Both the position numbers and the translations under genes were made by a program. Below, one piece after another: positions 51,453-61,003 of a stretch of 64,000 nt of DNA. The stretch's first letter is position 1, and each line of letters starts with the position of its first letter. The DNA is from an uncultured Bacteroidia bacterium (GTDB lineage: Bacteria > Bacteroidota > Bacteroidia > Bacteroidales > F082). The notes below the pieces were generated by a model that was not told where the DNA came from, did no database searches, and was given only the letters and a program-made list of their open reading frames with translations. The stretch is taken from the NCBI GenBank assembly GCA_902791165.1, contig CADAVB010000001.1, forward strand, positions 1-64,000. Reading direction: 5' to 3'.

Positions 51453-53267
51453 ATGGCAAAAATCAAGATGCACGTGCTTTGCTGCGGCGGTACTGGCTGC
51501 TACGCATCGGCAGGTGCTGAAATCATCAAGAACTTCGAGACCATCCTGGCCGAGAAGGGCTTGCAGGATGAAGTTCAGGTGGTCAGGACAGGTTGCTTCG
51601 GCTTCTGCGAGAAGGGACCCATCGTCAAGATCATGCCTGACAACACGTTCTACACCCAAGTGAAACCCGAAGACGTCGAGAAGATCGTGAACGAGCACAT
51701 CATCAAAGGCCGTAAGGTTACCGATTTGCTCTACATGGACCCTGAAAACAAGGAACATGTGGCCGACTCGAAGCACATGGGATTCTACCGCAAGCAACTG
51801 CGTATCGCCTTGCGCAACTGCGGTTTCATCAACCCCGAGAACATTGACGAGTGCATCTCGCGCGGCGGCTACGAAGCCCTTGGCAAGTGCCTCAGCGAAA
51901 TGACCCCCCAACAGGTCATCGACGAAGTCACCAAGTCGGGCCTTCGCGGTCGCGGCGGCGCTGGCTTCCCGACCGGCGTGAAATGGGGCCTCTGTGCCAA
52001 GAACAAGTGCGATGAGATGTACGTCATCTGCAACGCCGACGAAGGCGACCCGGGTGCGTTCATGGACCGTTCCATCATGGAAGGCGACCCGCACAGCATC
52101 GTCGAGGCCATGGCCATCTGCGGCTACGCCATCGGCGCCACCCACGGCCTGGTCTATATCCGCGCTGAATACCCGTTAGCCATCCACCGCCTGCAAGTCG
52201 CCATCGCGCAAGCCCGCGAATACGGCCTGCTCGGCAAGGACATCCTCGGCTCGGGCTTCGATTTCGACATCGAGCTTCGCTACGGCGCCGGCGCATTCGT
52301 CTGCGGTGAAGAAACCGCTCTGATCCACTCGATGGAAGGCAAGCGCGGCGAACCCACCTTCAAGCCCCCGTTCCCGGCTGTGGCTGGTTATAAGATGAAA
52401 CCCTCCAACGTGAACAACGTGGAGACTTTCGCCAATATCCCGATTATCATCACCAAGGGCGCCGACTGGTTTGCCAGCATCGGTTCCGAGAAGTCGAAGG
52501 GCACCAAGGTGTTCGCTCTGGCCGGTCAGATCAACAACGTCGGTCTGATTGAGGTCCCGATGGGCACCACCCTGCGCGACATCATCTACGAAATCGGCGG
52601 TGGCATCAAGGGTGGCCGTAAGTTCAAGGCCGTCCAAACCGGTGGTCCTTCAGGCGGCTGCTTGACGGAGAAACACCTTGACACCGCTATCGACTATGAA
52701 AGCCTCTCCGCTGCCGGCTCCATGATGGGCTCGGGCGGTATGGTGGTCATGGACGAGACCTCCTGCATGGTGGCTATCGCCAAGTTCTACCTCGAGTTCA
52801 CCTGCGAGGAGAGCTGCGGTAAGTGCACACCCTGCCGTGTCGGTAACAAACGTATGCTTGAAATCCTCACCAAGATCACAGAAGGCAACGGCACCATGGA
52901 TGACCTCCAAGAGCTGCGCAACCTTGCCGCCGTGATTAAGGACACCGCCCTCTGCGGTTTGGGCCAAACCTCGCCGAACCCGGTGCTTTCGACCTTGGAC
53001 AACTTCTGGGACGAGTACGTCGAGCACGTTGTCGATAAGAAATGCCGCGCTGGCGTGTGCAAGAAGCTCATGAGCTACGAAATCGACAAGGAAGCCTGCA
53101 TCGGCTGCGGCAAGTGCGCCAAGAACTGCCCGACCGAGGCCATCTCGAAGACCGACTACATCGCTCCCGGCCACAAGCTGCCTTCGATGGTGATCGACAC
53201 CACCAAGTGCATCAAGTGCGGCGCCTGTATCAGCGGTTGTAAGTTCAATGCCATTTCCGTCAAATAA
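51453..53267 (+). CDS. hydB: electron-bifurcating [FeFe] hydrogenase subunit HydB (NuoF-like)
   Basis: A 604-residue flavoprotein: N-terminal [2Fe-2S] thioredoxin-like domain (CCGGTGCYAS, RTGCFGFCEKGP), NuoF core with NADH/FMN loop GLRGRGGAGFPTGVKWG, [4Fe-4S] site ESCGKCTPCRVG, and two C-terminal ferredoxin clusters (CIGCGKCAKNCP, CIKCGACISGCK). This full set is characteristic of HydB of trimeric hydrogenases that couple NADH and ferredoxin to H2. 20 bp before hydA, preceded by a GGAGG ribosome-binding site. Confidence 0.95.
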   Translation: MAKIKMHVLCCGGTGCYASAGAEIIKNFETILAEKGLQDEVQVVRTGCFGFCEKGPIVKIMPDNTFYTQVKPEDVEKIVNEHIIKGRKVTDLLYMDPENKEHVADSKHMGFYRKQLRIALRNCGFINPENIDECISRGGYEALGKCLSEMTPQQVIDEVTKSGLRGRGGAGFPTGVKWGLCAKNKCDEMYVICNADEGDPGAFMDRSIMEGDPHSIVEAMAICGYAIGATHGLVYIRAEYPLAIHRLQVAIAQAREYGLLGKDILGSGFDFDIELRYGAGAFVCGEETALIHSMEGKRGEPTFKPPFPAVAGYKMKPSNVNNVETFANIPIIITKGADWFASIGSEKSKGTKVFALAGQINNVGLIEVPMGTTLRDIIYEIGGGIKGGRKFKAVQTGGPSGGCLTEKHLDTAIDYESLSAAGSMMGSGGMVVMDETSCMVAIAKFYLEFTCEESCGKCTPCRVGNKRMLEILTKITEGNGTMDDLQELRNLAAVIKDTALCGLGQTSPNPVLSTLDNFWDEYVEHVVDKKCRAGVCKKLMSYEIDKEACIGCGKCAKNCPTEAISKTDYIAPGHKLPSMVIDTTKCIKCGACISGCKFNAISVK

Positions 53268-53287
53268 AATAGAGGAGGAGACATACT

Positions 53288-55054
53288 ATGATTAATGTAA
53301 CAATTGACAACAAACAGATTCAGGTCGAAGAAGGCACCACCATTCTGAAAGCTGCCCGCAAGGCCGGTATCCATATTCCTACCCTTTGCTATTTTGAACT
53401 GGCAGGAATGAAATTTGAAAACAAGCCCGGTGGCTGCCGTGTGTGCGTCGTCGAAGTGGAAGGCCGTAGAAACCTGGCTCCCGCTTGCGCTACTGACTGC
53501 ATGGAAGGCATGGTGGTCCACACCCATACCAACCGCGTCATCAACGCCCGCCGCACCGTGGTCGAGCTTATCCTTTCCGACCACCCGGCCGACTGCTTGG
53601 TTTGCCCCAAGAGCGGACAATGCGAGCTTCAATCGCTGGCCCAATATCTTGGCATCCGCGAGATTCCTTTCAAGGGCGAGCAATCCCACTATCGTCAAGA
53701 CATGTCGCCCAGCATCATCCGTGATGTGGACAAGTGCGTCATGTGCCGCCGTTGCGAGAACATGTGTAACAACATCCAGACCGTTGGTGCCTTGAGCGCC
53801 ATCAACCGTGGCTTCAGCGCCGTCGTGGCTCCTGCCTTCGAGCAAGACCTCGTCGATTCGCCCTGCGTCATGTGCGGTCAGTGCGTCCAAGTCTGCCCCG
53901 TCGGTGCCTTGAGCGAAGTTGACGACACCCGTCGTGTGATGGCTGCCATCAACAATCCCAAGAAGACCGTTATCGTGCAGACCGCTCCCGCCACCCGCGT
54001 GGCCCTCGGTGAAGAGTTTGGAATGCCCGCCGGCACCATCGTCACCGGCCAAATGGCTGCCGCCTTGCGTCGCCTCGGCTTCGACTATGTGTTCGACACC
54101 GACTTTGCCGCCGACCTTACCATCATGGAAGAAGGCACCGAGCTGCTCGGTCGCATCAGCAAGTTCATGGCTGGCGACAAGAGCGTCCGTCTGCCTATCC
54201 TGACTTCCTGCTGCCCGGGTTGGGTGAACTTCTTCGAGCACAACTTCCCCGACATGCTCGACGTGCCTTCAACCGCCAAGTCGCCCCAACAGATGTTTGG
54301 CGCTATCGCCAAGAGCTACTGGGCCGAGAAGATGGGCATCAACAGAGAAGACCTCGTCGTCGTCTCCATCATGCCTTGCTTGGCCAAGAAATACGAGTGC
54401 AAACGTGAAGAGTTCTCCGTCAATGGCAATCCCGATGTGGACTATGTGCTTTCAACCCGCGAGTTGGCCCGCTTGATCAAGCAGTTCAACCTCAACCTGA
54501 AAGACATGCCGAGCGAGGACTACGACAACCCGCTGGGTGAGTCCACGGGTGCTGCCGTCATCTTCGGTGCTACCGGTGGTGTGATTGAAGCCGCCACCCG
54601 TACCGCCTACGAGGTGTTCACCGGCAAGAAGCTTGACAAGGTTGACTTCACCGAACTCCGTGGCATGGAAGGCATCCGCGACGCTTGGGTTGACTTCAAC
54701 GGTACGCCCATCCATATCGGCATCGCCCACGGTCTGGCCAATGCCCGTGCTTTGCTCGAAAAGGTGCGCGAAGGCAAGGAACAGTTCCACGCCATCGAGG
54801 TCATGGCCTGCCCCGGCGGTTGCGTTGGCGGCGCTGGTCAGCCCTACCACCACGGCAACAGCGAGATTATCAAGAAGCGCACGGAAGCCATCTATCGTGA
54901 AGACCTTGGCAAACCCATCCGTAAGTCGCATGAGAATCTCTCCATCCAGAAACTCTACCAAGAGTATCTTGGCGAGCCTTGTGGACACAAGTCACACGAA
55001 CTGCTGCACACCCACTATTTCGACAAGTCGAAACATGTTGAAATCAGCGAGTAA
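53288..55054 (+). CDS. hydA: electron-bifurcating [FeFe] hydrogenase catalytic subunit HydA
   Basis: A 588-residue group A hydrogenase: N-terminal [2Fe-2S] domain (GGCRVCVVEVEGRRNLAPAC), His-ligated cluster region (HPADCLVCPKSGQC), two 4Fe-4S ferredoxin motifs (CVMCRRCENMC, CVMCGQCVQVCP), then the H-cluster with all canonical loops: TSCCPGW, MPCLAKKYE and MACPGGCVGGAGQP. Fully active residues, unlike the other three hydrogenase-type proteins in this window. Needs HydEFG maturation genes, which must lie elsewhere. Confidence 0.96.
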   Translation: MINVTIDNKQIQVEEGTTILKAARKAGIHIPTLCYFELAGMKFENKPGGCRVCVVEVEGRRNLAPACATDCMEGMVVHTHTNRVINARRTVVELILSDHPADCLVCPKSGQCELQSLAQYLGIREIPFKGEQSHYRQDMSPSIIRDVDKCVMCRRCENMCNNIQTVGALSAINRGFSAVVAPAFEQDLVDSPCVMCGQCVQVCPVGALSEVDDTRRVMAAINNPKKTVIVQTAPATRVALGEEFGMPAGTIVTGQMAAALRRLGFDYVFDTDFAADLTIMEEGTELLGRISKFMAGDKSVRLPILTSCCPGWVNFFEHNFPDMLDVPSTAKSPQQMFGAIAKSYWAEKMGINREDLVVVSIMPCLAKKYECKREEFSVNGNPDVDYVLSTRELARLIKQFNLNLKDMPSEDYDNPLGESTGAAVIFGATGGVIEAATRTAYEVFTGKKLDKVDFTELRGMEGIRDAWVDFNGTPIHIGIAHGLANARALLEKVREGKEQFHAIEVMACPGGCVGGAGQPYHHGNSEIIKKRTEAIYREDLGKPIRKSHENLSIQKLYQEYLGEPCGHKSHELLHTHYFDKSKHVEISE

Positions 55055-55089
55055 TTCACTAACCAGTAAATAATAGAAAGGAAATAAAA

Positions 55090-55566
55090 ATGGCAGTTAT
55101 TAAATTATCAGAATCGAAAGTGAACTTCGTGAAAGAGGTTTGCAAATCGTTCAATAACGATGGTGGCGAAGTCATCAACGTGCTGCACAAGGTTCAAGGT
55201 GAGTTCGGCTATTTGCCTGCCGAGATTCAGGAATTGGTCGCCAAAGAGCTGAACATCCCTGTTTCGAGAGTTTACGGCATCGTGTCGTTCTACTCCTTCT
55301 TCACCATGACCCCGAAGGGCGAGCACCCGATCAGCGTTTGCTTGGGTACCGCTTGCTACGTGCGTGGTGCCGAGAAGGTGTTGGACGAGCTGAAGCGTCA
55401 GTTGGGCATCAATGTCGGTGAGGTTACTCCCGACGGCAAGTTCTCGCTGACCTGCCTCCGCTGCGTCGGTGCCTGCGGCTTGGCCCCCGTCATCGAAGTC
55501 GGTGAGAAGGTCTATGGCCGCGTTACTCCCGACCACGTGAAGGACATCATCGCGGAATACAGATAA
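55090..55566 (+). CDS. hydC: electron-bifurcating [FeFe] hydrogenase subunit HydC (NuoE-like)
   Basis: A 158-residue NuoE homologue with helical N terminus (NVLHKVQGEFGYLPAEIQELV) and [2Fe-2S] ligands CLGTACYVRGAE and LRCVGACGLAP. Completes the HydABC trimer. Order here is ferredoxin protein, hydB, hydA, hydC; the catalytic trimer thus ends the operon, followed by a terminator 35 bp later. Confidence 0.95.
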   Translation: MAVIKLSESKVNFVKEVCKSFNNDGGEVINVLHKVQGEFGYLPAEIQELVAKELNIPVSRVYGIVSFYSFFTMTPKGEHPISVCLGTACYVRGAEKVLDELKRQLGINVGEVTPDGKFSLTCLRCVGACGLAPVIEVGEKVYGRVTPDHVKDIIAEYR

Positions 55567-55600
55567 TCCGCACACCTATTAATATTAATAGGGATACGAA

Positions 55601-55633
55601 AAATCCCCGCCTGGATAGGTGGGGATTTTTTTG
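55601..55633 (+). terminator. terminator of the hyd operon
   Basis: AAATCCCCgCCT - GGAT - AGGtGGGGATTT followed by a T run. Confidence 0.93.
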
Positions 55634-55665
55634 CTTATTGGACTGAATCGTATCGAAAATATTCC

Positions 55666-55673
55666 TATCTTTG
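55666..55673 (+). promoter_or_regulatory. -7 box of rpsA
   Basis: TATCTTTG, with a 5' leader of about 120 bases to ATG 55802. Such leaders in rpsA are often sites of autogenous control; no defined structure was recognised. Confidence 0.65.
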
Positions 55674-55801
55674 CAGCCCAAAACAGACCGCAGTCCGAAA
55701 TGATTGCAAAATCAGCGGTTTGTGTTGATAAACAAAAGTTTAACCTCCTCGTTTGCGGCATTTCGGAACGCAAGCGGGTACAACAAAACCATCGTTTTAC
55801 A

Positions 55802-57706
55802 ATGGAAGAAAACGAAATCATCATCAACGAGGCTCCCGTTGAAGCCGCTGTGGAGGCTCAGCCTGTTGAAAAGAAAACCAAAACTCCTCGCCCGAAACCG
55901 GTTCCTGCCGAAGATTTCGATTGGAGTTCATCCCACAAGAAGTTCGACAACTATTCAGCCGACGAACGTACCAAACTCGAAGAGAAGTATGCCGGCACGA
56001 TGAATCAAATTGTTGACCACGAGGTCATCGAAGGCACTGTGGTGTCTATCACCGACCGCGAAGTCGTCGTCAATATTGGATTCAAGTCGGATGGTGTTAT
56101 TCCGGTTGCGGAGTTCCGCACCAATCCCAACCTTAAGGTGGGCGACAAGGTGGAAGTTTATGTTGAGAACCAAGAAGGTCCCAACGGACAACTCGTCCTT
56201 TCTCACAAGAAGGCCCAGCTGCTCAAGTCTTGGGATCGCGTGAACGCAGCTTACGAAAGCGGCGAAATCATCAATGGCTACATCAAGAGCCGCACCAAGG
56301 GCGGTCTCATCGTCGATGTGTTTGGCCTCGAAGCCTTCCTGCCTGGATCGCAAATCGATGTCAAGCCCATTCGCGACTACGATGTGTTTGTTAACAGCGT
56401 GATGGAATTCAAGGTGGTGAAAATCAACCAAGAGTTCAAGAACGTGGTGGTTTCCCACAAAGCCCTCATCGAAGACGAGCTGGAAGCCCAAAAGGCCGAG
56501 ATTATCAGCAAGCTCGAAAAAGGCCAAGTGCTCGAAGGCGTGGTCAAGAACATCACCAGTTATGGCGTGTTCATCGACCTTGGCGGCGTGGATGGTCTTA
56601 TCCACATCACCGATCTCAGCTGGGGCCGCATCAATCACCCCGAAGAAGTGGTCAAATTGGACGAAAAGATCAAGGTTGTTATCCTCGACTTCGACGACAA
56701 TAAGAAGCGTATTGCCCTTGGTCTCAAGCAATTGTCACCCCATCCGTGGGATGCACTCAATGCTGACCTCAAGGTGGGCGACACCGTCAAAGGTAAGGTG
56801 GTCGTTGTTGCCGATTACGGCGCATTCGTCGAGATCGCCCCTGGCGTTGAAGGCCTTATCCATGTGTCAGAAATGTCATGGTCGCAACACCTCCGCACGG
56901 CTCAAGATTTCTTGAAAGTGGGCGACGAGGTGGAAGCCAAGGTGCTCACCCTCGACCGCGAAGAGCGCAAGATGTCGCTGGGCATCCGTCAGCTCATGCC
57001 GGACCCGTGGGAAAACATCACCGACCGTTACCCCATCGGCTCGAAACACACTGCCACCGTGCGCAACTTCACCAACTTCGGCATCTTCGTCGAGCTTGAG
57101 GAAGGCGTCGATGGTCTGATTCACATCAGCGACCTCAGCTGGTCGAAGAAGATCAAGCACCCGGCCGAATTTACCAAGGTTGGCGAAACCATCGAAGTCG
57201 TCGTCCTCGACGTCGATCAAGAGAACCGTCGCCTCAGCCTCGGCCACAAGCAACTCGAAGAGAATCCTTGGGATGTGTTTGAAACCGTCTTCACCGTCGG
57301 TTCGATGCATCAAGGTACCGTCATCAACGCTTCCGATAAGGGCGCCGTCGTTTCGTTGCCCTACGGTGTGGAAGGCTTCTGCCCCAGCCGCTACATGAAG
57401 AAGGAAGATGGCAGCAACCTGAAGAACGACGACACCGCCGACTTCAAGGTGATTGAGTTCAACAAAGAAAGCAAGAAAATCATCCTTTCGCTGCCCAAGG
57501 TAGTCGAAGAAAAGGAAACCTCGGCCAAGAGCGCAGAAGAGAAGGCCGCCGACAAGGCTGCCAAGCAAACCAAGCGTACTGTGAAGCAAATCAATGACAA
57601 CATTGAGCACAGCACACTCGGCGACCTCGAAGTCCTCGCTGGTTTGAAGGAAAACCTTGAGAAGCAAGAGAAAGCCCAAGCTCCTGAAGAGCCTAAAGCC
57701 GAATAA
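55802..57706 (+). CDS. rpsA: 30S ribosomal protein S1
   Basis: A 634-residue protein with six S1 RNA-binding repeats. Typical repeat motifs: VEGTVVSITDREVVVNIGF, GVVKNITSYGVFIDLGGVDGLIHITDLSW, VVADYGAFVEIAPGVEGLIHVSEMSW and VRNFTNFGIFVELEEGVDGLIHISDLSW; lysine/alanine-rich tail. It helps load mRNA on the ribosome. ATG 55802 (MEENEII) is chosen; the frame is open further up through the promoter. In Bacteroidetes the 16S anti-Shine-Dalgarno is little used, so S1 matters more. Confidence 0.95.
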   Translation: MEENEIIINEAPVEAAVEAQPVEKKTKTPRPKPVPAEDFDWSSSHKKFDNYSADERTKLEEKYAGTMNQIVDHEVIEGTVVSITDREVVVNIGFKSDGVIPVAEFRTNPNLKVGDKVEVYVENQEGPNGQLVLSHKKAQLLKSWDRVNAAYESGEIINGYIKSRTKGGLIVDVFGLEAFLPGSQIDVKPIRDYDVFVNSVMEFKVVKINQEFKNVVVSHKALIEDELEAQKAEIISKLEKGQVLEGVVKNITSYGVFIDLGGVDGLIHITDLSWGRINHPEEVVKLDEKIKVVILDFDDNKKRIALGLKQLSPHPWDALNADLKVGDTVKGKVVVVADYGAFVEIAPGVEGLIHVSEMSWSQHLRTAQDFLKVGDEVEAKVLTLDREERKMSLGIRQLMPDPWENITDRYPIGSKHTATVRNFTNFGIFVELEEGVDGLIHISDLSWSKKIKHPAEFTKVGETIEVVVLDVDQENRRLSLGHKQLEENPWDVFETVFTVGSMHQGTVINASDKGAVVSLPYGVEGFCPSRYMKKEDGSNLKNDDTADFKVIEFNKESKKIILSLPKVVEEKETSAKSAEEKAADKAAKQTKRTVKQINDNIEHSTLGDLEVLAGLKENLEKQEKAQAPEEPKAE

Positions 57707-57724
57707 TCTTGCCAAATAACGACG

Positions 57725-57753
57725 AAAAGCCGCTCCAAAAGGGCGGCTTTTTT
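57725..57753 (+). terminator. terminator of rpsA
   Basis: AAAAGCCGC - TCCAAAAGG - GCGGCTTTTTT, 18 bp after the stop. Confidence 0.9.
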
Positions 57754-57776
57754 AGTGATGTGTCAGAAAAAAAGCG

Positions 57777-57784
57777 TACTTTCG
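57777..57784 (+). promoter_or_regulatory. -7 box of the S4-domain gene
   Basis: TACTTTCG, one base from TAnnTTTG, 22 bp before ATG 57807. Confidence 0.5.
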
Positions 57785-57806
57785 CAGCAACAAAACACGG
57801 ATACTC

Positions 57807-58049
57807 ATGGCACAAAAACTGAACCGAATCATTTTCACCCTCCGCGAGGGCGAGGACTTTATCCCGCTCATTTCCTTGCTCAAGGCCTGTGACGTGGTGT
57901 ATTCCGGCAGTGAGGCCCAAGAGGTGGTCACCAATGGCATGGTGCTGCGCAACGGCGAGGTGGAATACCGCAAGCGAGCCAAGATTACCGCTGGGGAAAT
58001 CATCGTCTTTGAGAATTATGAAATTCTCGTTGAAGGTTGGGACGGATAA
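57807..58049 (+). CDS. small S4-type RNA-binding protein (YbcJ-like)
   Basis: An 80-residue single S4 domain: FIPLISLLKACDVVYSGSEA, VTNGMVLRNGEVEYRKRAKITAGE and a final VEGWDG. Free-standing S4 proteins of this type (YbcJ/RlbA family) bind structured RNA, perhaps rRNA during assembly. Own promoter and terminator; placement after rpsA fits a translation role. Confidence 0.85.
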   Translation: MAQKLNRIIFTLREGEDFIPLISLLKACDVVYSGSEAQEVVTNGMVLRNGEVEYRKRAKITAGEIIVFENYEILVEGWDG

Positions 58050-58054
58050 AACAA

Positions 58055-58083
58055 GTAGGGCTGCCACAATGTGACAGCCCTAC
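58055..58083. terminator. bidirectional terminator
   Basis: GTAGGGCTG - CCACAATGTGA - CAGCCCTAC, a perfect 9-bp stem between the convergent S4 and gcvP genes; weak T tracts on both sides. Confidence 0.75.
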
Positions 58084-58106
58084 AATTTTGTGCTAATCCT
58101 TACAGA

Positions 58107-60971
58107 TTATTCCGCACTGAACTTGCAAACCAAATTCCTATCGCCGTAGGCATCATCGACGCGGGTGACGTGCGGGAAGTACTTGTCCTGAACGTCGCTC
58201 TTCATTGGGAAGCCAGCCTCTTGGCGGGTGAAGGGGAAGTTCCACTCGTTGGCCATCAGCATCTCAGCGGTGTAAGGCGCGTGGCTGATGATGTTATTGC
58301 CCTTCTCGGCCTTGCCGTCCTCGATGTCCTTGATTTCCTTGCGAATCTGAATCATGGCTTCGACGAAGCGGTCGAGTTCAGCGATAGGCTCGCTCTCAGT
58401 GGGTTCCACCATCAGCGTTTCGTGGACGGGGAAGGCCACGGTAGGAGCGTGGAAGCCGAAGTCCATCAGACGCTTCGCGATGTCGATGGCGGCAACGCCC
58501 GTTGCCTTGTTGATGGCGTTGATGTCGAGAATCATCTCGTGAGCAACGTGACCGTTGTTTCCGGTATAAAGAATCGGGAAGTAGTCCTTCAGTCTTTCCT
58601 TCAGGTAGTTGGCGTTCATGATGGCACCCAAAGTGGCTTTCTTCAAGCCTTCACCACCCAACATCTTGATATAGCAGTAGGTGATGGTGAGAATTTGGGC
58701 GCTGCCAAACGGAGCGGCTGAAACAGCGCCTTCTTGCTTGTCGCCACCGCAGTGGAACAGGATGTGCGAAGGCAGGTAGGGCTTCAGGTGTTCGGCCACG
58801 CCGATGGGGCCCACGCCGGGACCGCCACCACCGTGCGGGATGGCAAAGGTCTTGTGCAGGTTGAGGTGGCAGACGTCGGCACCGATGTAACCAGGGCTGG
58901 TGAGGCCGACCTGGGCGTTCATGTTGGCACCGTCCATATAGACTTGGCCGCCGTTGTCGTGGACGAGTTTCACGAGGGTGCGGATGCCGTCCTCATAAAT
59001 GCCGTGGGTGGAAGGATAGGTGACCATAAAGGCCGACAGGCTGTCCTTGTATTGCTCGGCCTTGGCCTTGGCGTCGTCGAGGTCGATGTTGCCGTTTTCG
59101 TCGCATTTCACCACCACCACTTGCATACCGGCCATGGCAGCCGAAGCGGGGTTGGTGCCGTGGGCTGAAGCGGGGATCAAGCAGATGTTGCGGTGTCCCT
59201 GACCGTTGGCCTCTTGGTAACGGCGGATGGTGAGCAATCCGGCATATTCGCCGCTGGCACCCGAGTTAGGCATGAAACTCATGCCCTTGAAGCCCGTGAT
59301 TTCGCAGAGGTCTTTCTCCATCTCGCTGATGAGTTCGAGGTAGCCTTCCACTTGGTCGGCGGGGACGAAAGGATGGATGTTGCCGAACTCAGGCCAGCTG
59401 AGGGCGTACATCGAAGTGGCGGGGTTCAGTTTCATCGTGCAGCTTCCGAGCGGAATCATGCAGCGGTTGAGGCTGAGGTCGCGGTTCTCGAGTTTCTTCA
59501 TGTAGCGCATCATGTCGGTTTCGCTGCGGTACTTGAAGAACATCGGGGCCTGCATGAACTTGCTGGTGCGCTGCATCTCAGCCGGGATGCCGCTGAACTT
59601 CTGGCAGTTCGGGTCGCAAACGAGTTCTTCGTGCTCCTTGCCAAGGGCTTCGGCGATGACGATGCCAATTTCGTTGATGTCTTCGCGAGCGGTGGTTTCG
59701 TCGAGGCTGATGCCGAAGTGTTGCTTGTCGATGATGCGGAAGTTCATACCGTGTTTCTCGGCAGCTTCCTTCACCTTGCAGGTGCAAGCGCCTTCGGGCA
59801 GTTCGAACAACAACGTGTCGAAGAAGTGCTTGTTGAGTTGCTTCACGCCGAGCTTGGCCAGTTCAGAGGTCAGTTTTCCGGCGAGGCAGTTAATATGGTG
59901 TGCGATTTCTGTCAAGCCGTCCGGACCATGATAAAGGGCGTAGAAGCCCGACATGATGGCCAGCAAAGCCTGAGCCGTGCAGATGTTTGACGTGGCTTTT
60001 TCGCGCTTGATGTGCTGTTCGCGGGTCTGCAAAGCCAGACGATAGGCCGGATTGCCGAGGGCATCGATACTGATGCCGATGATGCGACCGGGCATTTCGC
60101 GCTTGTAGGCTTCGGTGGTGGCGAAGTAACCGGCGTGAGGACCGCCGAATCCCATCGGCAGACCGAAACGCTGGTTGGAACCGAGCACCACGTCGGCACC
60201 CCATTCGCCGGGAGGCGTGATTAGGGTGAGGCTCAGCAGGTCAGCGGCAACGGCCACTTGCATTCCTTTGGACTTCCAGTCGGCGACTTTGGCACGGTTA
60301 TCGACAATTTCACCAAACTGTCCTGGGCATTGGAGCAAGATTCCGAAATATTCCTCACTGCAATCGAACTTGTCGATGTTGTCCACAACCACCTCAATAC
60401 CAAGGAAGTGAGCGCGGGTCTTGATGACTTCGATGCTTTGTGGGAACACGTCGTCGGCCACGAAGAATTTCTTCACGCCGGCCTTCACTTGTGCGCGGCT
60501 GCGAGAGTGCCAGAACATCAGCATGGCTTCGGCGGCGGCGGTGCCTTCGTCGAGCAGGCTGGCGTTGGCCAAAGGCATGGCGGTGAGTTCGCTGATGACG
60601 GTTTGGTAGTTCACGAGGGCTTCCAAGCGGCCTTGCGAAATCTCGGCCTGATAGGGAGTATAAGAGGTGTACCAGCCCGGATTTTCAAGGATGTTGCGCA
60701 TGATGACGCCCGGGGTGATGGTGTTGTAGTAGCCCAAACCGATGTAGCTGCGGAACTGCTTGTTCTTGGCACCAATAGCCTTAAGGTGGCTGATGACTTC
60801 GTACTCGTTCATGCCTTCGCCGAGGTTGAGGTCTTTCGGCAGGCGGATTTCGGGAGCGATGATTTCATCGACAAGTTGTTCTTGCGATTTCACGCCGATG
60901 ACCTTAAGCATCTTTTCAGCGTCGGATGCGGTGGGGCCGTTGTGGCGTTTGATGAAGTTGTTTTTAATCAT
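58107..60971 (-). CDS. gcvP: glycine dehydrogenase (decarboxylating), P protein
   Basis: A 954-residue single-chain P protein, both halves present. N-terminal FIKRHNGPTASDAEKML, the PLP lysine in NLHKTFAIPHGGGGPGVGPI and glycine-rich loop are intact. It decarboxylates glycine and passes the aminomethyl group to the H protein (gcvH not in the window). No glycine riboswitch fits in the 32 bp before the upstream gene's stop; possibly co-transcribed from the gene at 61756. Confidence 0.97.
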   Translation of the reverse strand: MIKNNFIKRHNGPTASDAEKMLKVIGVKSQEQLVDEIIAPEIRLPKDLNLGEGMNEYEVISHLKAIGAKNKQFRSYIGLGYYNTITPGVIMRNILENPGWYTSYTPYQAEISQGRLEALVNYQTVISELTAMPLANASLLDEGTAAAEAMLMFWHSRSRAQVKAGVKKFFVADDVFPQSIEVIKTRAHFLGIEVVVDNIDKFDCSEEYFGILLQCPGQFGEIVDNRAKVADWKSKGMQVAVAADLLSLTLITPPGEWGADVVLGSNQRFGLPMGFGGPHAGYFATTEAYKREMPGRIIGISIDALGNPAYRLALQTREQHIKREKATSNICTAQALLAIMSGFYALYHGPDGLTEIAHHINCLAGKLTSELAKLGVKQLNKHFFDTLLFELPEGACTCKVKEAAEKHGMNFRIIDKQHFGISLDETTAREDINEIGIVIAEALGKEHEELVCDPNCQKFSGIPAEMQRTSKFMQAPMFFKYRSETDMMRYMKKLENRDLSLNRCMIPLGSCTMKLNPATSMYALSWPEFGNIHPFVPADQVEGYLELISEMEKDLCEITGFKGMSFMPNSGASGEYAGLLTIRRYQEANGQGHRNICLIPASAHGTNPASAAMAGMQVVVVKCDENGNIDLDDAKAKAEQYKDSLSAFMVTYPSTHGIYEDGIRTLVKLVHDNGGQVYMDGANMNAQVGLTSPGYIGADVCHLNLHKTFAIPHGGGGPGVGPIGVAEHLKPYLPSHILFHCGGDKQEGAVSAAPFGSAQILTITYCYIKMLGGEGLKKATLGAIMNANYLKERLKDYFPILYTGNNGHVAHEMILDINAINKATGVAAIDIAKRLMDFGFHAPTVAFPVHETLMVEPTESEPIAELDRFVEAMIQIRKEIKDIEDGKAEKGNNIISHAPYTAEMLMANEWNFPFTRQEAGFPMKSDVQDKYFPHVTRVDDAYGDRNLVCKFSAE

Positions 60972-61003
60972 TTTTGATATTTATTTTGTTGATTTTTAAT
61001 CGA

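Noticed and set aside
60972..61003. Glycine riboswitch before gcvP
   Set aside because: Only 32 bp separate gcvP from the upstream stop codon and no aptamer motif is visible.
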